From NCBI GenBank assembly GCA_030765045.1, contig CM060961.1, forward strand, positions 139,115,564 to 139,179,563: a DNA stretch of 64,000 bases, written 5' to 3'. This DNA comes from Tenodera sinensis. Its lineage: Eukaryota; Arthropoda; Insecta; Mantodea; Mantidae. This document shows positions 11,655-22,239 of this stretch, one piece after another (the first letter of the stretch is position 1; each line of letters begins with the position of its first letter). The notes under the pieces are model-generated. The model was not told the DNA's origin. It made no database searches and worked only from the letters and a program-made list of their open reading frames with translations. The translations under genes and the position numbers were made by a program.

Positions 11655-11825
11655 TTCAGGACTTCCGCGCGTCTCTGTGGCCTGTATAGCTGCCAGCCTG
11701 TGTGGCACCTTTGGTTCCCTCATTTAATCCCTGCCTCCTGGGGCATGGTAGCCACAATAGATCTGAGTAGGTCGAAGTGAACGAGGTGTCCCCTCTGTAT
11801 CTGTACCCTTTACCCCTTACTCTTT
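11655..11825 (+). mobile_element. SINE type A, 3' domain only
   Basis: The block gacttccgcgcgtct, then tgtgtggcacctttggttcc, then agccacaatagatctga and tctgtaccctttac matches the last 165 bp of the full SINE at 24640-25195. The tRNA-like head and body are missing. Confidence 0.8.
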
Positions 11826-11829
11826 AATC

Positions 11830-12018
11830 TTGGCTAACATACTTTGAAGGGTCAGATAAAGCATAAGAGTATTTATATGCAACTTTGTATGACATTCTTG
11901 CTAAAGCCTCTTTAAGTTTGTAAAATCACAGAAAGCAAGAACTTAGCACAGGTAGTAAACAAAATTAAACCACTTTATGTCCCATTAATGTTTACTCAAT
12001 ATTCGCCGTTGCATATAC
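11830..12018. other. Short unassigned spacer
   Basis: AT-rich, no feature seen. Confidence 0.4.
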
Positions 12019-12022
12019 ATAT

Positions 12023-12449
12023 TGTGACGCCGGGCTCGACGCACAACAAACGACGGACGGGGCTCAGGCCAACGAGCAAACAGAGGCGCAAGATTAAGGT
12101 TGCTTAACCGTTTGTGAAGATACAGATAGTGGGACATCACGACGGTAGGTGAGGCAGCAGCAGAAAGGGAGTTACAGTCGCAGACATTAGCCAGTCAGTG
12201 TGTTAGTCGCGATAGATCGTCGGTCGTCGTAAAGAAGATGTAACGAGCATTGAGTGATTCCATCATCGTAGTTAGTCTGTGAGACACTGAAAGCACTGAG
12301 GCAAGGTTACGAGAAATAAAATTTGTGAGCTGTGATAGCCTGAAGCACTATAGACTCTCTTAACGAAGAAAAAATGTATTTGTGATAACATTTTAGAACA
12401 CAATAAACTGATAGAAAAGTAACAGGATGAATTTTGTCACTTTGTCACA
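12023..12449 (+). mobile_element. Solo LTR of a Gypsy-like retrotransposon
   Basis: The element starts TGTGACGCCGGG and ends TTTGTCACA, so the LTR has inverted TGTGAC/GTCACA ends. It is flanked by a direct ATAT on both sides (12019-12022 and 12450-12453), the four-base target duplication usual for Gypsy-type integration. Two further family members lie at 51763-52406 and on the minus strand at 40590-41088; all share the acggacggggc-type block near the 5' end, a gatgtaacgagc block and gtgatagc/ttgtgataacatttt near the 3' end. No internal retroviral-type genes remain, so recombination between two LTRs is the likely origin. Confidence 0.85.
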
Positions 12450-12453
12450 ATAT

Positions 12454-13588
12454 TTTCTAGAATTGTGCTTCCTACACGTGTTGCTAAATGCACATTTGTT
12501 TGTTTCTCACGAGCTCGGGGCTAGCACCTTATTTAGTAAACAGCTTATAGTCTCAGAATACTCCATACATGAAGGTCTACATTAGCTAATTAAGGCTATT
12601 TCGGTGTGTGCAGATACTTATCGTAATTAACATGAGATGCTGATGTTTGGCTTGAATAACTATGAAACAGTGTGAAATGTAGAGTTACGTGTGAACCACA
12701 CATCAGATTTTTCCTTTGACAAACTAAACAGTGTGTTTAATAAGGTCAACCACTACATTTGGCAATACACACCTTTACATGTCTTAAATGCAGTTGATAT
12801 ATACGGTTGTAGGGGTAATAACCAAACATTTGCAACAAGTTTTCTGCTACATTTGCCAAAACCATATGAAAGCGGAAGATTGCAATGGACAATTATCATC
12901 AACTTTGAACTTTGAACTTATTAGTTCATAATTGCTTCTGATTTACAATTTACAACGTTGAAAATAAATTGAGAGAGTCCCATTACCCCAAGATGAGCTT
13001 AAAAATCCTGTCCTCAATATTGAAATTAATATAGGTAAATTTATGACCCTTGCTAAACGATTTCAGATGTTTCACTGATTTTTTTTTTTTTTTCAAGACC
13101 TACATGCACGTTCCCTAAATTAATTAGCACCTATACCCATACATAATTATACATTTTAGTAAGGGTGCAACAGTGTGGGTGGGCGAGCTCAGGGCAAGGT
13201 TGCTGGGAACATATTTAGGCCTATTCTAAATTCCTTTCATGGATATTTGTTAAGTAATACAAACTACTTATCACTGCTTCCGCCCCTTCGCTCGAGGAAG
13301 TAGCTCATCCTAAAACGGCAAGTCGTAAATTGAATTTTCCTTAAACTTACAAATTAAATATGGACTACATTCAAAGATAAGGTAATCCTGTACTTTGTTC
13401 GTATTGTATCACGAGGGGGAAGATTTAATGTTCTGAATCAAGTGCGTTGAATATTTCAAGATAAAATGAGTACACATACTACAAACATATTCGTTATGAA
13501 ATTGTAAACACTGACAATGTATTTTCTTGTTTTAAGATACCTCAAATTAAAGTTAAACAAAAAGTCATAGGAAGATAATTTTCTAATT
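12454..13588. other. Unassigned AT-rich sequence
   Basis: No repeat recognised apart from a 14-bp T tract near 13081. The 74-codon frame at 12691-12915 has no motif. Confidence 0.4.
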
Positions 13589-13589
13589 C

Positions 13590-13925
13590 CCTTTAAGTTC
13601 CTTTATTTTACACCTTTAAGGTTGACAAAGGACCCACTTCTTATAGAACGTCTTCCACAAACATTGTAACCTAAAGTTACGGTTTGTCTAAAACGTCGTG
13701 ACACTCCGTATGCGCAAGTGAGGAGAAATGCACAGAAGTGGTGAGAGTGGGAGTGACTAGAACAGGCCTGTCGAACATCACTCCGAGGGTGTGAAGAGAA
13801 GAGTCCACCCCTCCTTAACTGCAGTAGCACGCGCTAGTAGAACCGGTTTTCGCTTTGCTTTTCTCGTTTTCCGATTTGAAGGGAGGGAAAGTAGGGGAAT
13901 ATTTTCACACCTGGTGAGTGCTGTT
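13590..13925 (+). repeat. Dispersed repeat shared with 55735-55912
   Basis: The 3' part (gcttttctcgttttccg, aaagtaggggaatattttca, cacacctggtgagt) recurs at 55808-55885. It ends where a SINE begins. The function is unknown. Confidence 0.55.
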
Positions 13926-14115
13926 TGACACGCCTGGACTACCCAGGGACCCGCATGTGGTATTCGTGGTGGACGAAGCGGCGTCAGGGCGGGTTTTCTC
14001 CGGGTGCTCCGGTTTCCCCCGCCATCTCATTTCACCGGTGCTTCATCTTCATTCCATGCATCATCAGTGTCACCGCCTGCGGTGCCGTAGTAGTAAAAGC
14101 GGGCGTTAAACACTA
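13926..14115 (+). mobile_element. SINE type B, head truncated
   Basis: Contains the conserved body shared with 20355-20572: cgcatgtggtattcgtggtg, gacgaagcggcg, ttctccgggtgctccggttt, ccatctcatttcaccggtgc, caccgcctgcggtgcc and agcgggcgttaaacactaca. The tRNA-like promoter head is reduced to a short trace. Confidence 0.85.
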
Positions 14116-14119
14116 CAAC

Positions 14120-14528
14120 AACGCCTGGACTAGAAGGTTATCAGAACTTGGAGGCAGCCACGTATACAAAGCATGAGCTTATCACTCTCGCGACAGTTGG
14201 AAGACTGACCCCTACTTCTATTTGATGCAAGGGAACTGCTCAGTGCTATTACGCATCTTTGATTCGGGAGTGGGGGAATGCCAGGACGTTTTGGACAAGC
14301 TGTACTTGACTTTAGGGAATTGCTAATGATTAAGTGTAACTCAGGTAGGTCGGTCGGTCGGTCCGTCCGTGATGTGTTCATACGTGTAATGCCATTTTCA
14401 GGACTTAACCATTTTTATGACGAGATGTGAGGTGGCGGATGTAGATGAGGTTGAGGTATTGAAGGAAGGTAACTAAATTTGCTCCTTAACGGCTGCAGGT
14501 CAGGGCGCAACGGTCATTCTGTACTCTC
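14120..14528. other. Unassigned sequence with small ggtc repeat
   Basis: No gene seen. A short ggtcggtcggtcggtcc run lies near 14346. Confidence 0.4.
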
Positions 14529-14529
14529 T

Positions 14530-14950
14530 CTACTCACCTATAAGACAGAAAGTATTCAATTCCAATGAAACTTAGATACCGAGATTTATCAGAACCGCAC
14601 GTTTTGAGCCTCTGGGCCAGAAAATCATTTAAAACAATGGAGCGTGCGAGTCTGTGTGTAGGTGTGTGTCTGTGTCTGGGAACAGAATAACTCTAAATTC
14701 GGTCAAATAACAAACTTACGACTTAAGAATACACCAAGAATTTCATGAATATACCTTTAAGAAATAACATTTTAATCTTATTTTGTTATATTCTCAAAAA
14801 TCATTCCAAACATTTTGATTAAAATATCATGTTTAAGACATTGGCATGACAAAATGTATGTTTTTGTATGTAAATTTTTTGGGAATAGCCTGTGAAGTCA
14901 TATTTATTCTGCATGACCTTTATACGGTATTTGGTAAAACATAACAGACA
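14530..14950 (-). mobile_element. R1 interspersed repeat, partial, reverse
   Basis: On the minus strand it follows R1 order: gcatgacaaaatg/cataaa region, gattaaaatatcatgtttaa (reverse form), a gtgtgtaggtgtgtgtctg seed at the microsatellite position, then ttttgagcctctgggc and the gagatttatc/ttccaatgaaac 3' end. It is diverged and lacks the 5' third. Confidence 0.7.
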
Positions 14951-14978
14951 GATAATGTTTTCGAAAGTGGTTTTTTTT

Positions 14979-14982
14979 CTCA

Positions 14983-15016
<34 letters not shown>

Positions 15017-15034
15017 TTTTTTTTTTTTTTTTTT
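14979..15034. repeat. (CT)n followed by poly-T
   Basis: A perfect CT run passes directly into about 27 T residues. Confidence 0.95.
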
Positions 15035-15128
15035 CCATGCGTGACTAGTGATTTGAGCTCGTCTAAACTAAGTTTTGCGTTTTCACCACAGGTTTTACAG
15101 AGGGTATATTTCTGCAATGCTTATTCTT

Positions 15129-15232
<104 letters not shown>

Positions 15233-15234
15233 AG

Positions 15235-15800
15235 ATTATAAACATTATTTTTCTTCTAAAAGCCCGTATCTTATTAAAATAATTCTTCCTTGTACATTAT
15301 TATAAGCAGCCCCAAATGCTATCATCAGTGTTATCAATCAGTATTGGTATTATAGAGGAAAAAAAGTGTATAAGTATTTGATTTCGATTCTTAAATGTCT
15401 AAAACATTAAAACAAATTTACAACGTCTGGCTGTTCGAATACGAATGAGAGTTTTATCAGTCATAAGAGACAATAACATACTAGCAAAGCAGGAGTTAAT
15501 CCGTTGAGAATGCCATACATTGGCAAATATCTTTGCGTACTCCATACGATATGTATTTGAAAAAAATTGAATGATATATCATACTTTCTCTATCCGCCCT
15601 TCTACAAATTATTTTTGCAAAATATTTCTATCTACTTATTGACAGAAGCTTCCATAAATACTTTTAACATATATTTGGTTACAGTTACAATAAGGATACA
15701 GAAGATTTAAACGACAATGAAATATTTTCAAAAATAGGATGTCAGTATGATGGCTTTCAAATTCAACATTTTTCCTGGAGAGAGACAGAGAAACATGGAT
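15235..15800. other. Unassigned AT-rich sequence
   Basis: No coding or repeat match seen. Confidence 0.4.
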
Positions 15801-15802
15801 AA

Positions 15803-15803
<1 letters not shown>

Positions 15804-15894
<91 letters not shown>
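15804..15894. repeat. Compound (CA)n(GA)n microsatellite
   Basis: CA units to about 15848 change to GA units to about 15893. R1 sequence follows immediately, so this tract is at the position where R1 copies carry their microsatellite. Confidence 0.95.
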
Positions 15895-15897
<3 letters not shown>

Positions 15898-15995
15898 CGC
15901 AAACTTTTTCCTACAGCACATATTGGATTTAGGCGCCGTAAAAATGTATTTCCGATGAAATCTCTGTATGGAATTTTTAGTGGAATCTCTACCTA
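15895..15995 (+). mobile_element. R1 3' end following a microsatellite
   Basis: Blocks tattggatttaggcg, gtatttccgatgaaatctct and ggaatttttagtgg match the R1 segment downstream of its internal CA tract. No upstream R1 homology is clear. Confidence 0.6.
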
Positions 15996-15999
15996 CATG

Positions 16000-17285
16000 T
16001 TCACGTTACAGAATGTAACTAACTATTCGACCTTTCGATAATCCGTTCAAACTTAGAAGTTAGATACATACAAGCCATACCACACGTGGAAGAAGGGTAA
16101 AGGCAATACAAATTCCGCCGACTTTTCGTGCTCATTTATGCTTCTTCTGAGCTATTAGATACAGGTATATTACATTAAGTTTATGAAATTACACTTATAA
16201 ACAGTAAAAGAAAGGATACATATATCACACAAATAATTTAAATAGTTATGAAATTAATTCCTAAGGAATCAGGGTGAATTGTAGAAGTCATTCCAGATCT
16301 TTTAAATTTAATTTACGCAAAAACCGTTGAATCTATTGAAATACGCCAAAGGAAAAATTTGTCATTTATTCAATTTTCTATGACTATAGCCATAAATCAA
16401 GAATCTTCAATCAACAATAATTCAGCCAGGTGATGATATTTTTTTTTTTATAAAAGTATTTTTTTTCCCTAGAAAACTGTAAAGTTTTCAACATTTTGGT
16501 ATTCAACTTTTCTTGTTATTCACAACATGAGAAATTCGCTGTTAAAGTTTGACGGATCATTTCACTTCCACTCTGTATATATACTACCATAATCCTATGC
16601 ACAGTTAGTGCTCCTACAAACTTACACTAATCAATTACTACAAGTTCAATTAATACTGTCACAATCTTCATGAGAATTACATTGCTATAAAGAAATGGAA
16701 AATACCGTTCCTTCAGTTCATGAAATCTACCACCACAGAGGTAGCTAGCTAATTGCGAAAGAGTTTATTAGTTTTATTTCATGCAGAATTATAGCGTTAT
16801 CGAGCTGTGAATTAGAGGAAAGATAGTGCGGAGTTAATTGGACAATCCCGGTTTAATCTGATCGCAATTCTGTTATTTATTACAGAGGCAATTTTGTTGT
16901 TCATGCCTGCAAGCGGAAACATTTGTTGCATATCATTAATAGACTACTGCAACTAATTATGCCTATCAGGTTGGTAATAATGAAAGCAACAATTACCCGA
17001 TGCAATTAAAACCATCTACCATTCCAACAGCAGCAAAGGGAAAATAATAATAAAGCAGTTAACGCGTGTGAGTTTGAACTTTTTCTTGGCTGAAGCATTT
17101 CCTCTAGCTCTCGAAATAGCTGTGCATTATTCTCACTCATCTAGCCGGACTACCACTGAAACTGCTTTATTAATGTATAGAGGTAGAGAGCAAAGCGTTC
17201 GAAATAAATTCCTTTACATCTATCATGTCTGAATTGTCTTTATGAATCTATAATTCAAATGTGAGGTATTTTTTTAGAAACCATA
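16000..17285. other. Unassigned AT-rich sequence
   Basis: No transposon end, ORF of note or RNA gene recognised. Confidence 0.4.
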
Positions 17286-17289
17286 GCAT

Positions 17290-18200
17290 AAAAAGTCACA
17301 TAACTTGCACTACTCTTGTACTCACTACTTTACACTCTTATACAAACTATCCTTAAAAATGTTTATTCCTCTATTTCATCTTAATCGAGATAATCATCTG
17401 CAGAAACTACCTTATTGTTAATTTTCTTGTAGATGCAAGGTAAATATAGCAACATAACAGTATTTAAGCGATACGCACATCTTTTGAAGCTGATCGCATG
17501 CGATGACTGAAATTCCGTTCTCTTTGCATGGCCAAGAGATAGAACAATGAGTTACAACTTTGCATTTGAGAGTATTGGAAAATTCAGAGAAATATTAAGG
17601 AATATCTCGCAAATGGCTCACTCTACAAAAAAGTATTTGACATAAATTGTGAGATATAATCAGCTCTACATTTTTGTACAATAAGATTTGTCCATATGTT
17701 GCGGTTTCCAGATTATGCTAAAGCCATCCAGAATGAAGAAGTCTTCTGAGGACATAGCCAGAAGATATACCCACTAATATTTTATTTGACATAAAAATAT
17801 CTTAAATATATGGTAATGTAATATAAACTCTTAGTCATTTTTAAGCAAATAAGTTTTTTTAAAATGCTCCATGAAAAGGGTAATCTGGAGTGGTAGTATA
17901 GCTTGAAAATCTTTGTGTCGCATCCTTAGAAAATGTTTAACTCAAATACCTATTGCAGCACATAACCGATTTTTTGTTTTTGAGTTATACTGTTTTCACA
18001 AACAGATGAACAGATCGTTTTCTAAAATGCCTCTTTTTTAATTTTAAAATCTCGATATCGAATTTTTGGGTTGAATACAATAGTACTTTCTTACAATACG
18101 TAATAGAAAATAAAACAACTGATGTGCTGAGGACAAATGAGTTTTTCCTCACTCTTGTAAAACTATTCTTACAAACGTTTATCCTTGAGGTTGTTTCCGG
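17290..18200 (+). mobile_element. R1 interspersed repeat, near full length
   Basis: It runs from ctactcttgtactcac through tcttaatcgagataatcatc, aattttcttgtagatgcaag, aattccgttctctttgcatg, aaggaatatctcgcaaatgg, ctacatttttgtacaataag, gacataaaaatatcttaaat and accgattttttgtttttgag to atatcgaatttttgggttga. The microsatellite position holds only a short cacaaacagatgaacag. A second fragment of the R1 5' end (cactcttgtaaaactattct) starts near 18150. The 93-codon reverse frame over 17985-18266 is inside this repeat and is not a gene. Confidence 0.85.
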
Positions 18201-18427
18201 GAGTAGTTTATACATCCACTTCTCCTTGGCAATGCCTTTTACACTTTCATCATCTTCTAAGAGCAAGTCTTCAACTGAATAGTTTCATTTCCCAGTTTAT
18301 CGTCAAAATTCTCAATCTGTGGTACTCGTGCCCTTCAAGGGTACGCGAAACTTTCTAGGGGGTACGCGGCAGGTCAATAAAAAATTAAAATGCATATGGT
18401 GCCAACCCTCTATGAGTCACTTGAACT

Positions 18428-19228
18428 CAGGGTTGCCAATGCTTAAAAGTAAAATTATCGTACCGGACACTCAAAATTATAGATCTGGATTCAAAATTAT
18501 AGTACATCATAAACCAAATGCTACAAAAATAGATGTATCAGCATAACACTGATCTCAATTAGTATTAAAGTTATAGTACTCAACTGTTGCAGCAGTATAC
18601 AAAGCTGTGTTGAGGTTAACATTAACAACTTCTCGGTGACTTGCAGATTTTCGGACCCAACACATTCGTCCATAAGCTGAGACAGAATAAGTCCATTTAC
18701 CGCACCTAGCGCCAATCTGTTTCTAGTTTTTGTTTTTATTAAACCTAGTTTGGAAAAAAACTTTCACAAGAAGTGCTTCTCTGGGGAAATGAAATCACTG
18801 ACAATGCCAACTCCGCCAGTTCTTTGAAGTCAGGATTTCCACCAATGTGACGTGTGTTTAATAGCACTCTAGAAACTGTCAGGTTCAGGCATGTTCTTCA
18901 TTCCACGCGGAATATCATGTATTCCGAGTTTTCTCCGTTGAGATTACCAGATCTGGGCACACTGGCAACAAGAGTATAAAAGGTAGAAGGCTTAGTAGGA
19001 TATGAAATAGTTGCCTTAGGGGGGTGAAGCAGGCCATGAGGGCAAAAGTGGTGCCGCTATTTGTAATCAACTTCATTTCGCTGGTGTGACAAAAACAGTT
19101 AAAATGATATTTCGCCGGTATCGAAGTTATCGTACACCCCCATAACTATCATACAGTTTGACAACCATGAGTACAAACATTCAAACTATCGTATATCCCC
19201 GTAATTACCGTACGGGTTGGCAACCCTG
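18428..19228 (-). mobile_element. 801-bp hAT derivative with perfect 8-bp target duplication
   Basis: The ends are cagggttgccaa and ttggcaaccctg, with further inverted similarity (attatcgtaccgg against ccgtaattaccgtacgg). CTTGAACT is duplicated exactly on both sides (18420-18427 and 19229-19236). Eight-bp duplications and CAGGG-type ends are diagnostic of hAT elements. The interior keeps a C-terminal transposase fragment on the minus strand, so this is a deletion derivative and not a pure MITE. Confidence 0.95.
18677..18828 (-). pseudogene. hAT transposase C-terminal (dimerisation) fragment
   Basis: Minus-strand translation gives FKELAELALSVISFPQRS then TSCESFF, and after a one-base shift at a T run (near 18752) FFSKLGLIKTKTRNRLA and GAVNGLILSQ. 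This follows the LA.LAL..LSFP...CER.FS..NLIKTK.RNR pattern of the hAT C-terminal dimerisation region. The usual CERVFS motif is CESFFS here. The catalytic core is missing. It lies inside a hAT element with intact ends and target duplication, which supports the assignment. Confidence 0.85.
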
Positions 19229-19239
19229 CTTGAACTTGT

Positions 19240-20340
19240 GTCTGCTATGTTTACAGAATTCTCCGCTCGGAGCGCTGTCATCCGGTCCCTTTGACTTTGA
19301 AATCGGTAGGGATTAATCAGTTCAACGTTATCTGTTGACCCGACATGCTTGCCACTGTTGTATTAACCTTGGGGACACTTTACCATGCTCAAACAGTTTA
19401 GCACTGTTTATTGTTTGTGAATTCCAACTTTTGGAAGACAATGAAGATTGTTTTGTGGATATCGAAATGAACATTAACTCCAGATAATTGGGATAAAACA
19501 AAAATACCTTACAAAGATCTTCACCAAGATCCTGGACCATCAACGTCACAATACGTAAGTAGCTTGCGCCTAAATGTTCTCATAATGTGCAAAGCGAATG
19601 TAAAAAGACAAAGCCGGAAAACTGGCACAGGCTGTAAATAAAGGAAGTATGACGAGTCCTACTTAAAATTCGGTTGTACTGAACCGAAAGTTCATACGAA
19701 CCTGCTCCACAATGTGTCATTCAGTTCCATAAAACCGTCTCTTTTAAAACGTCATTTTCAAAACAAACATGAAAATTTAGTAAAGAACGATTTACAGTAC
19801 TTCAAACTCTTTTGGAAAGCCTTAAAGGTAGCAAAACTACCACTAATAATTTTCTGGTACAGAACAAAATGAAAAAGCTCTGAAAGCTTCTTATAAAGTT
19901 TGCTATCTGACTGCAAGTCTGGGAGAAACCATACCATTGGTGAAAACCTTATCCTCCCTGCTGCAGTAGAAACAGTCTCTTGCATGTTTGGAGAAAAAGG
20001 TGGCAAAATATTTAAAATATTCCACTATCAAACGACACAGCTTCAAGGAGAATCAATGACATGGCAAGTGACCAAAAGAACAGCTCTTTTGAGTAACTCG
20101 AGATAGTCCGTGGTTTGGAAATCTTGACGAAACGACAGATGCTGCCCAATTGATAGTCTTCGTTCACGGAATATGTGAGGAATATTTGAGGATATTTTCC
20201 TTTGTAAACCACTAAATACTTCTACAAAAGGTAAAGACATCTTGAGTGGAAAAGCTGTGTGTCAGAGAAAGTAAAAATGGAATAATGTAACCATAAAGAA
20301 CTAATATTTCCGAAAAGGGACTATTTTAATACTCTCTCTC
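19240..20340. other. Unassigned sequence
   Basis: Several overlapping short frames (19328-20240, both strands) show no recognisable motif. A CT-rich tract at 20331-20353 precedes the next SINE. Confidence 0.4.
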
Positions 20341-20354
20341 TCCCTCTCTCTCAA

Positions 20355-20572
20355 TTAACGCCACACTACTCGACCCAAGCAGCCCTGGTTCGATCCCAGG
20401 CAACCGCATGTGGGATTTGGTGGACGAAGCTGCGCTGGGGCGGGTTTCCTGCGGGTTCTCCGGTTTCCCCCGCCATCTCATTCCACCGGTGCTCCATCTT
20501 CATTCCAACATCATTGTCACCGCCTGCGGTGCCACATGAAGTAAAAGCGGGCGTTAAACACTACAGAAAAAA
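20355..20572 (+). mobile_element. SINE type B with B box
   Basis: B box gttcgatcccagg, then gtggacgaagctgcg, the cgggtttcctgcgggttctc block, ccatctcattccaccggtgc, caccgcctgcggtgccac, agcgggcgttaaacactaca and a short A-rich tail. It shares the body with 13926-14115 and 54600-54905. The A box is weak (acgccacactactcgaccc). Confidence 0.85.
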
Positions 20573-20755
20573 ATTACTCGACTCTTAACATTTGCAGATC
20601 TCACTTGTTTGGACCTTAAAATTGCAAAATAAGATATTTTACTTTTATGTTTGAATTGTATGAAACAGTATATTATTAATAGGTACTATCACCATATCTT
20701 GTCTGTAAATTGTTAAACCGAAACTCAAACTTTTGTCTAATGGCTGCTAATATTG

Positions 20756-20935
20756 TTGGAAAGGTTAGAATGAGACTGAAAAATTCAATGTCATAGCCGG
20801 GATTTGAACCACGGATCTACCGGTTACCGTCCGGCTGCTCTAACCACTAAACTACCATGGTCAACTTGCCGACACGGCAATGCCAAATCCCGGTTATGGC
20901 ACTGAATTTTTCAGTCTCATTCTATCCTTTCCAAT
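20756..20935. repeat. Palindrome with a tRNA-like centre (head-to-head SINE)
   Basis: A 50-bp arm (20756-20806) is the reverse complement of 20884-20935 with few mismatches. Read on the minus strand, the left half is a tRNA-like unit: A box tagtttagtggttagagc, a ccgg-flanked 7-base loop, and B box ggttcaaatcccgg, followed by a tail ending aacctttcc. The right arm is the same tail in the opposite direction, starting just after the B box. This looks like one SINE with an inverted copy of its tail. It is not a functional tRNA: acceptor pairing fails and T33 is absent. Confidence 0.75.
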
Positions 20936-21052
20936 CCCGTCCTACACACGGCTAGTGTGTGCCCTTTTGTCGTTATAACACACTGCTTGCATTCGATGGA
21001 CCCAAAAAGAGCAAATTGAACCCTGTAGCGCAAAACTGCATTTCTAAAAGAA

Positions 21053-21053
<1 letters not shown>

Positions 21054-21126
<73 letters not shown>
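21054..21126. repeat. (TA)n microsatellite
   Basis: About 36 perfect TA units; translates as Tyr/Ile repeats on both strands. Confidence 0.97.
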
Positions 21127-21132
<6 letters not shown>

Positions 21133-21189
21133 ACTGTGAAGCTTATTACGCGTGTGGCCTTTCATGGTTTTAATCAAATGGCGTTTCAG

Positions 21190-22045
21190 ATAATATAAAC
21201 AAAATTATTTTTCTAGCAGTAGTAAAACGAAACAAAAAGCACATACGCAGCATCTGTTCCACAAGGCTATCATCCCTATATGTAAGCAAATGAATTTGTA
21301 TTGCAAACTTATGTTATCATGTCATCAACCCCATGTTGTTAGTAGACCAACAGCACGTAATTCAACAACTATGTAAATGGTCTGTCCCGCTCAAAACAGA
21401 TTGTAATGCATTAAATCAATTGTACAGGATTTAATTGCGGACCTAAGCAGCAACAACAACATGCAGTGAACTACCGAATGGATATTACTCGTATTAACAT
21501 TTCGTATTAACGCACCGAAATACAGTCTCTTATAATCAAATTTTATAGCACATTGATAGAGCTTTTGTTACACTGTTTGATATATTTAGGTGTTTAATTC
21601 ATCTATTGATATCACTAATATTGTATAGTATGCGAATGGAATTGCTTAAAAAGTTGGACCACAGATAAACTTAGGTTTTTAATTTTTCTACCAGTAATGG
21701 CTTGTGAAAATACATTTTGGGTGTTCATAAAATTTTAGTCACAAAGCCCGAAAATGTGAAATAGAATATGCTACATAATAGTAATGATTATGTACATCTG
21801 GCAAACCATAGGGGATAGGCAAAAACTTAAGAAAAACGTAAACTACACTAATTTCTAGCAAGTCGTTTAAGAAATATTTCATAATTTCGAAATATGCATG
21901 ATTCTACTTCCAAAAATTTGTCATCTGATTGAAATGCATGAAAGAATGTATGGGAGAAATGACATTTTTGTGGAAAAATATTTCACCTTTTTCCACGAGA
22001 CGCATTACAAAGAAGATTACAATATTGTTTGCAATTTTAGTTGTA
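21190..22045. other. Unassigned AT-rich sequence
   Basis: No coding or transposon signature seen. Confidence 0.4.
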
Positions 22046-22239
22046 AGTACAGTAGCACCTCACTAATCCGAAATTCCGGATAATCCGGAATTATCCCACT
22101 ATTATACAAAAATATTTAAAAAAAAACAATATAATGTACAAAAGGCGTATTTTTATGGAGCTGATAAACTCATTATTGAAACTACAAGGCTTTGTTCCAA
22201 TGTTTTTTCTACTAGTGCTGCAGAAGCTCTCAATTTCCC

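Noticed and set aside
17985..18266. 93-codon minus-strand frame
   Set aside because: Inside an R1 copy; the frame is not kept in other R1 copies.
20800..20875. tRNA gene on the minus strand
   Set aside because: T33 is missing and the acceptor stem does not pair; it is part of a SINE palindrome.
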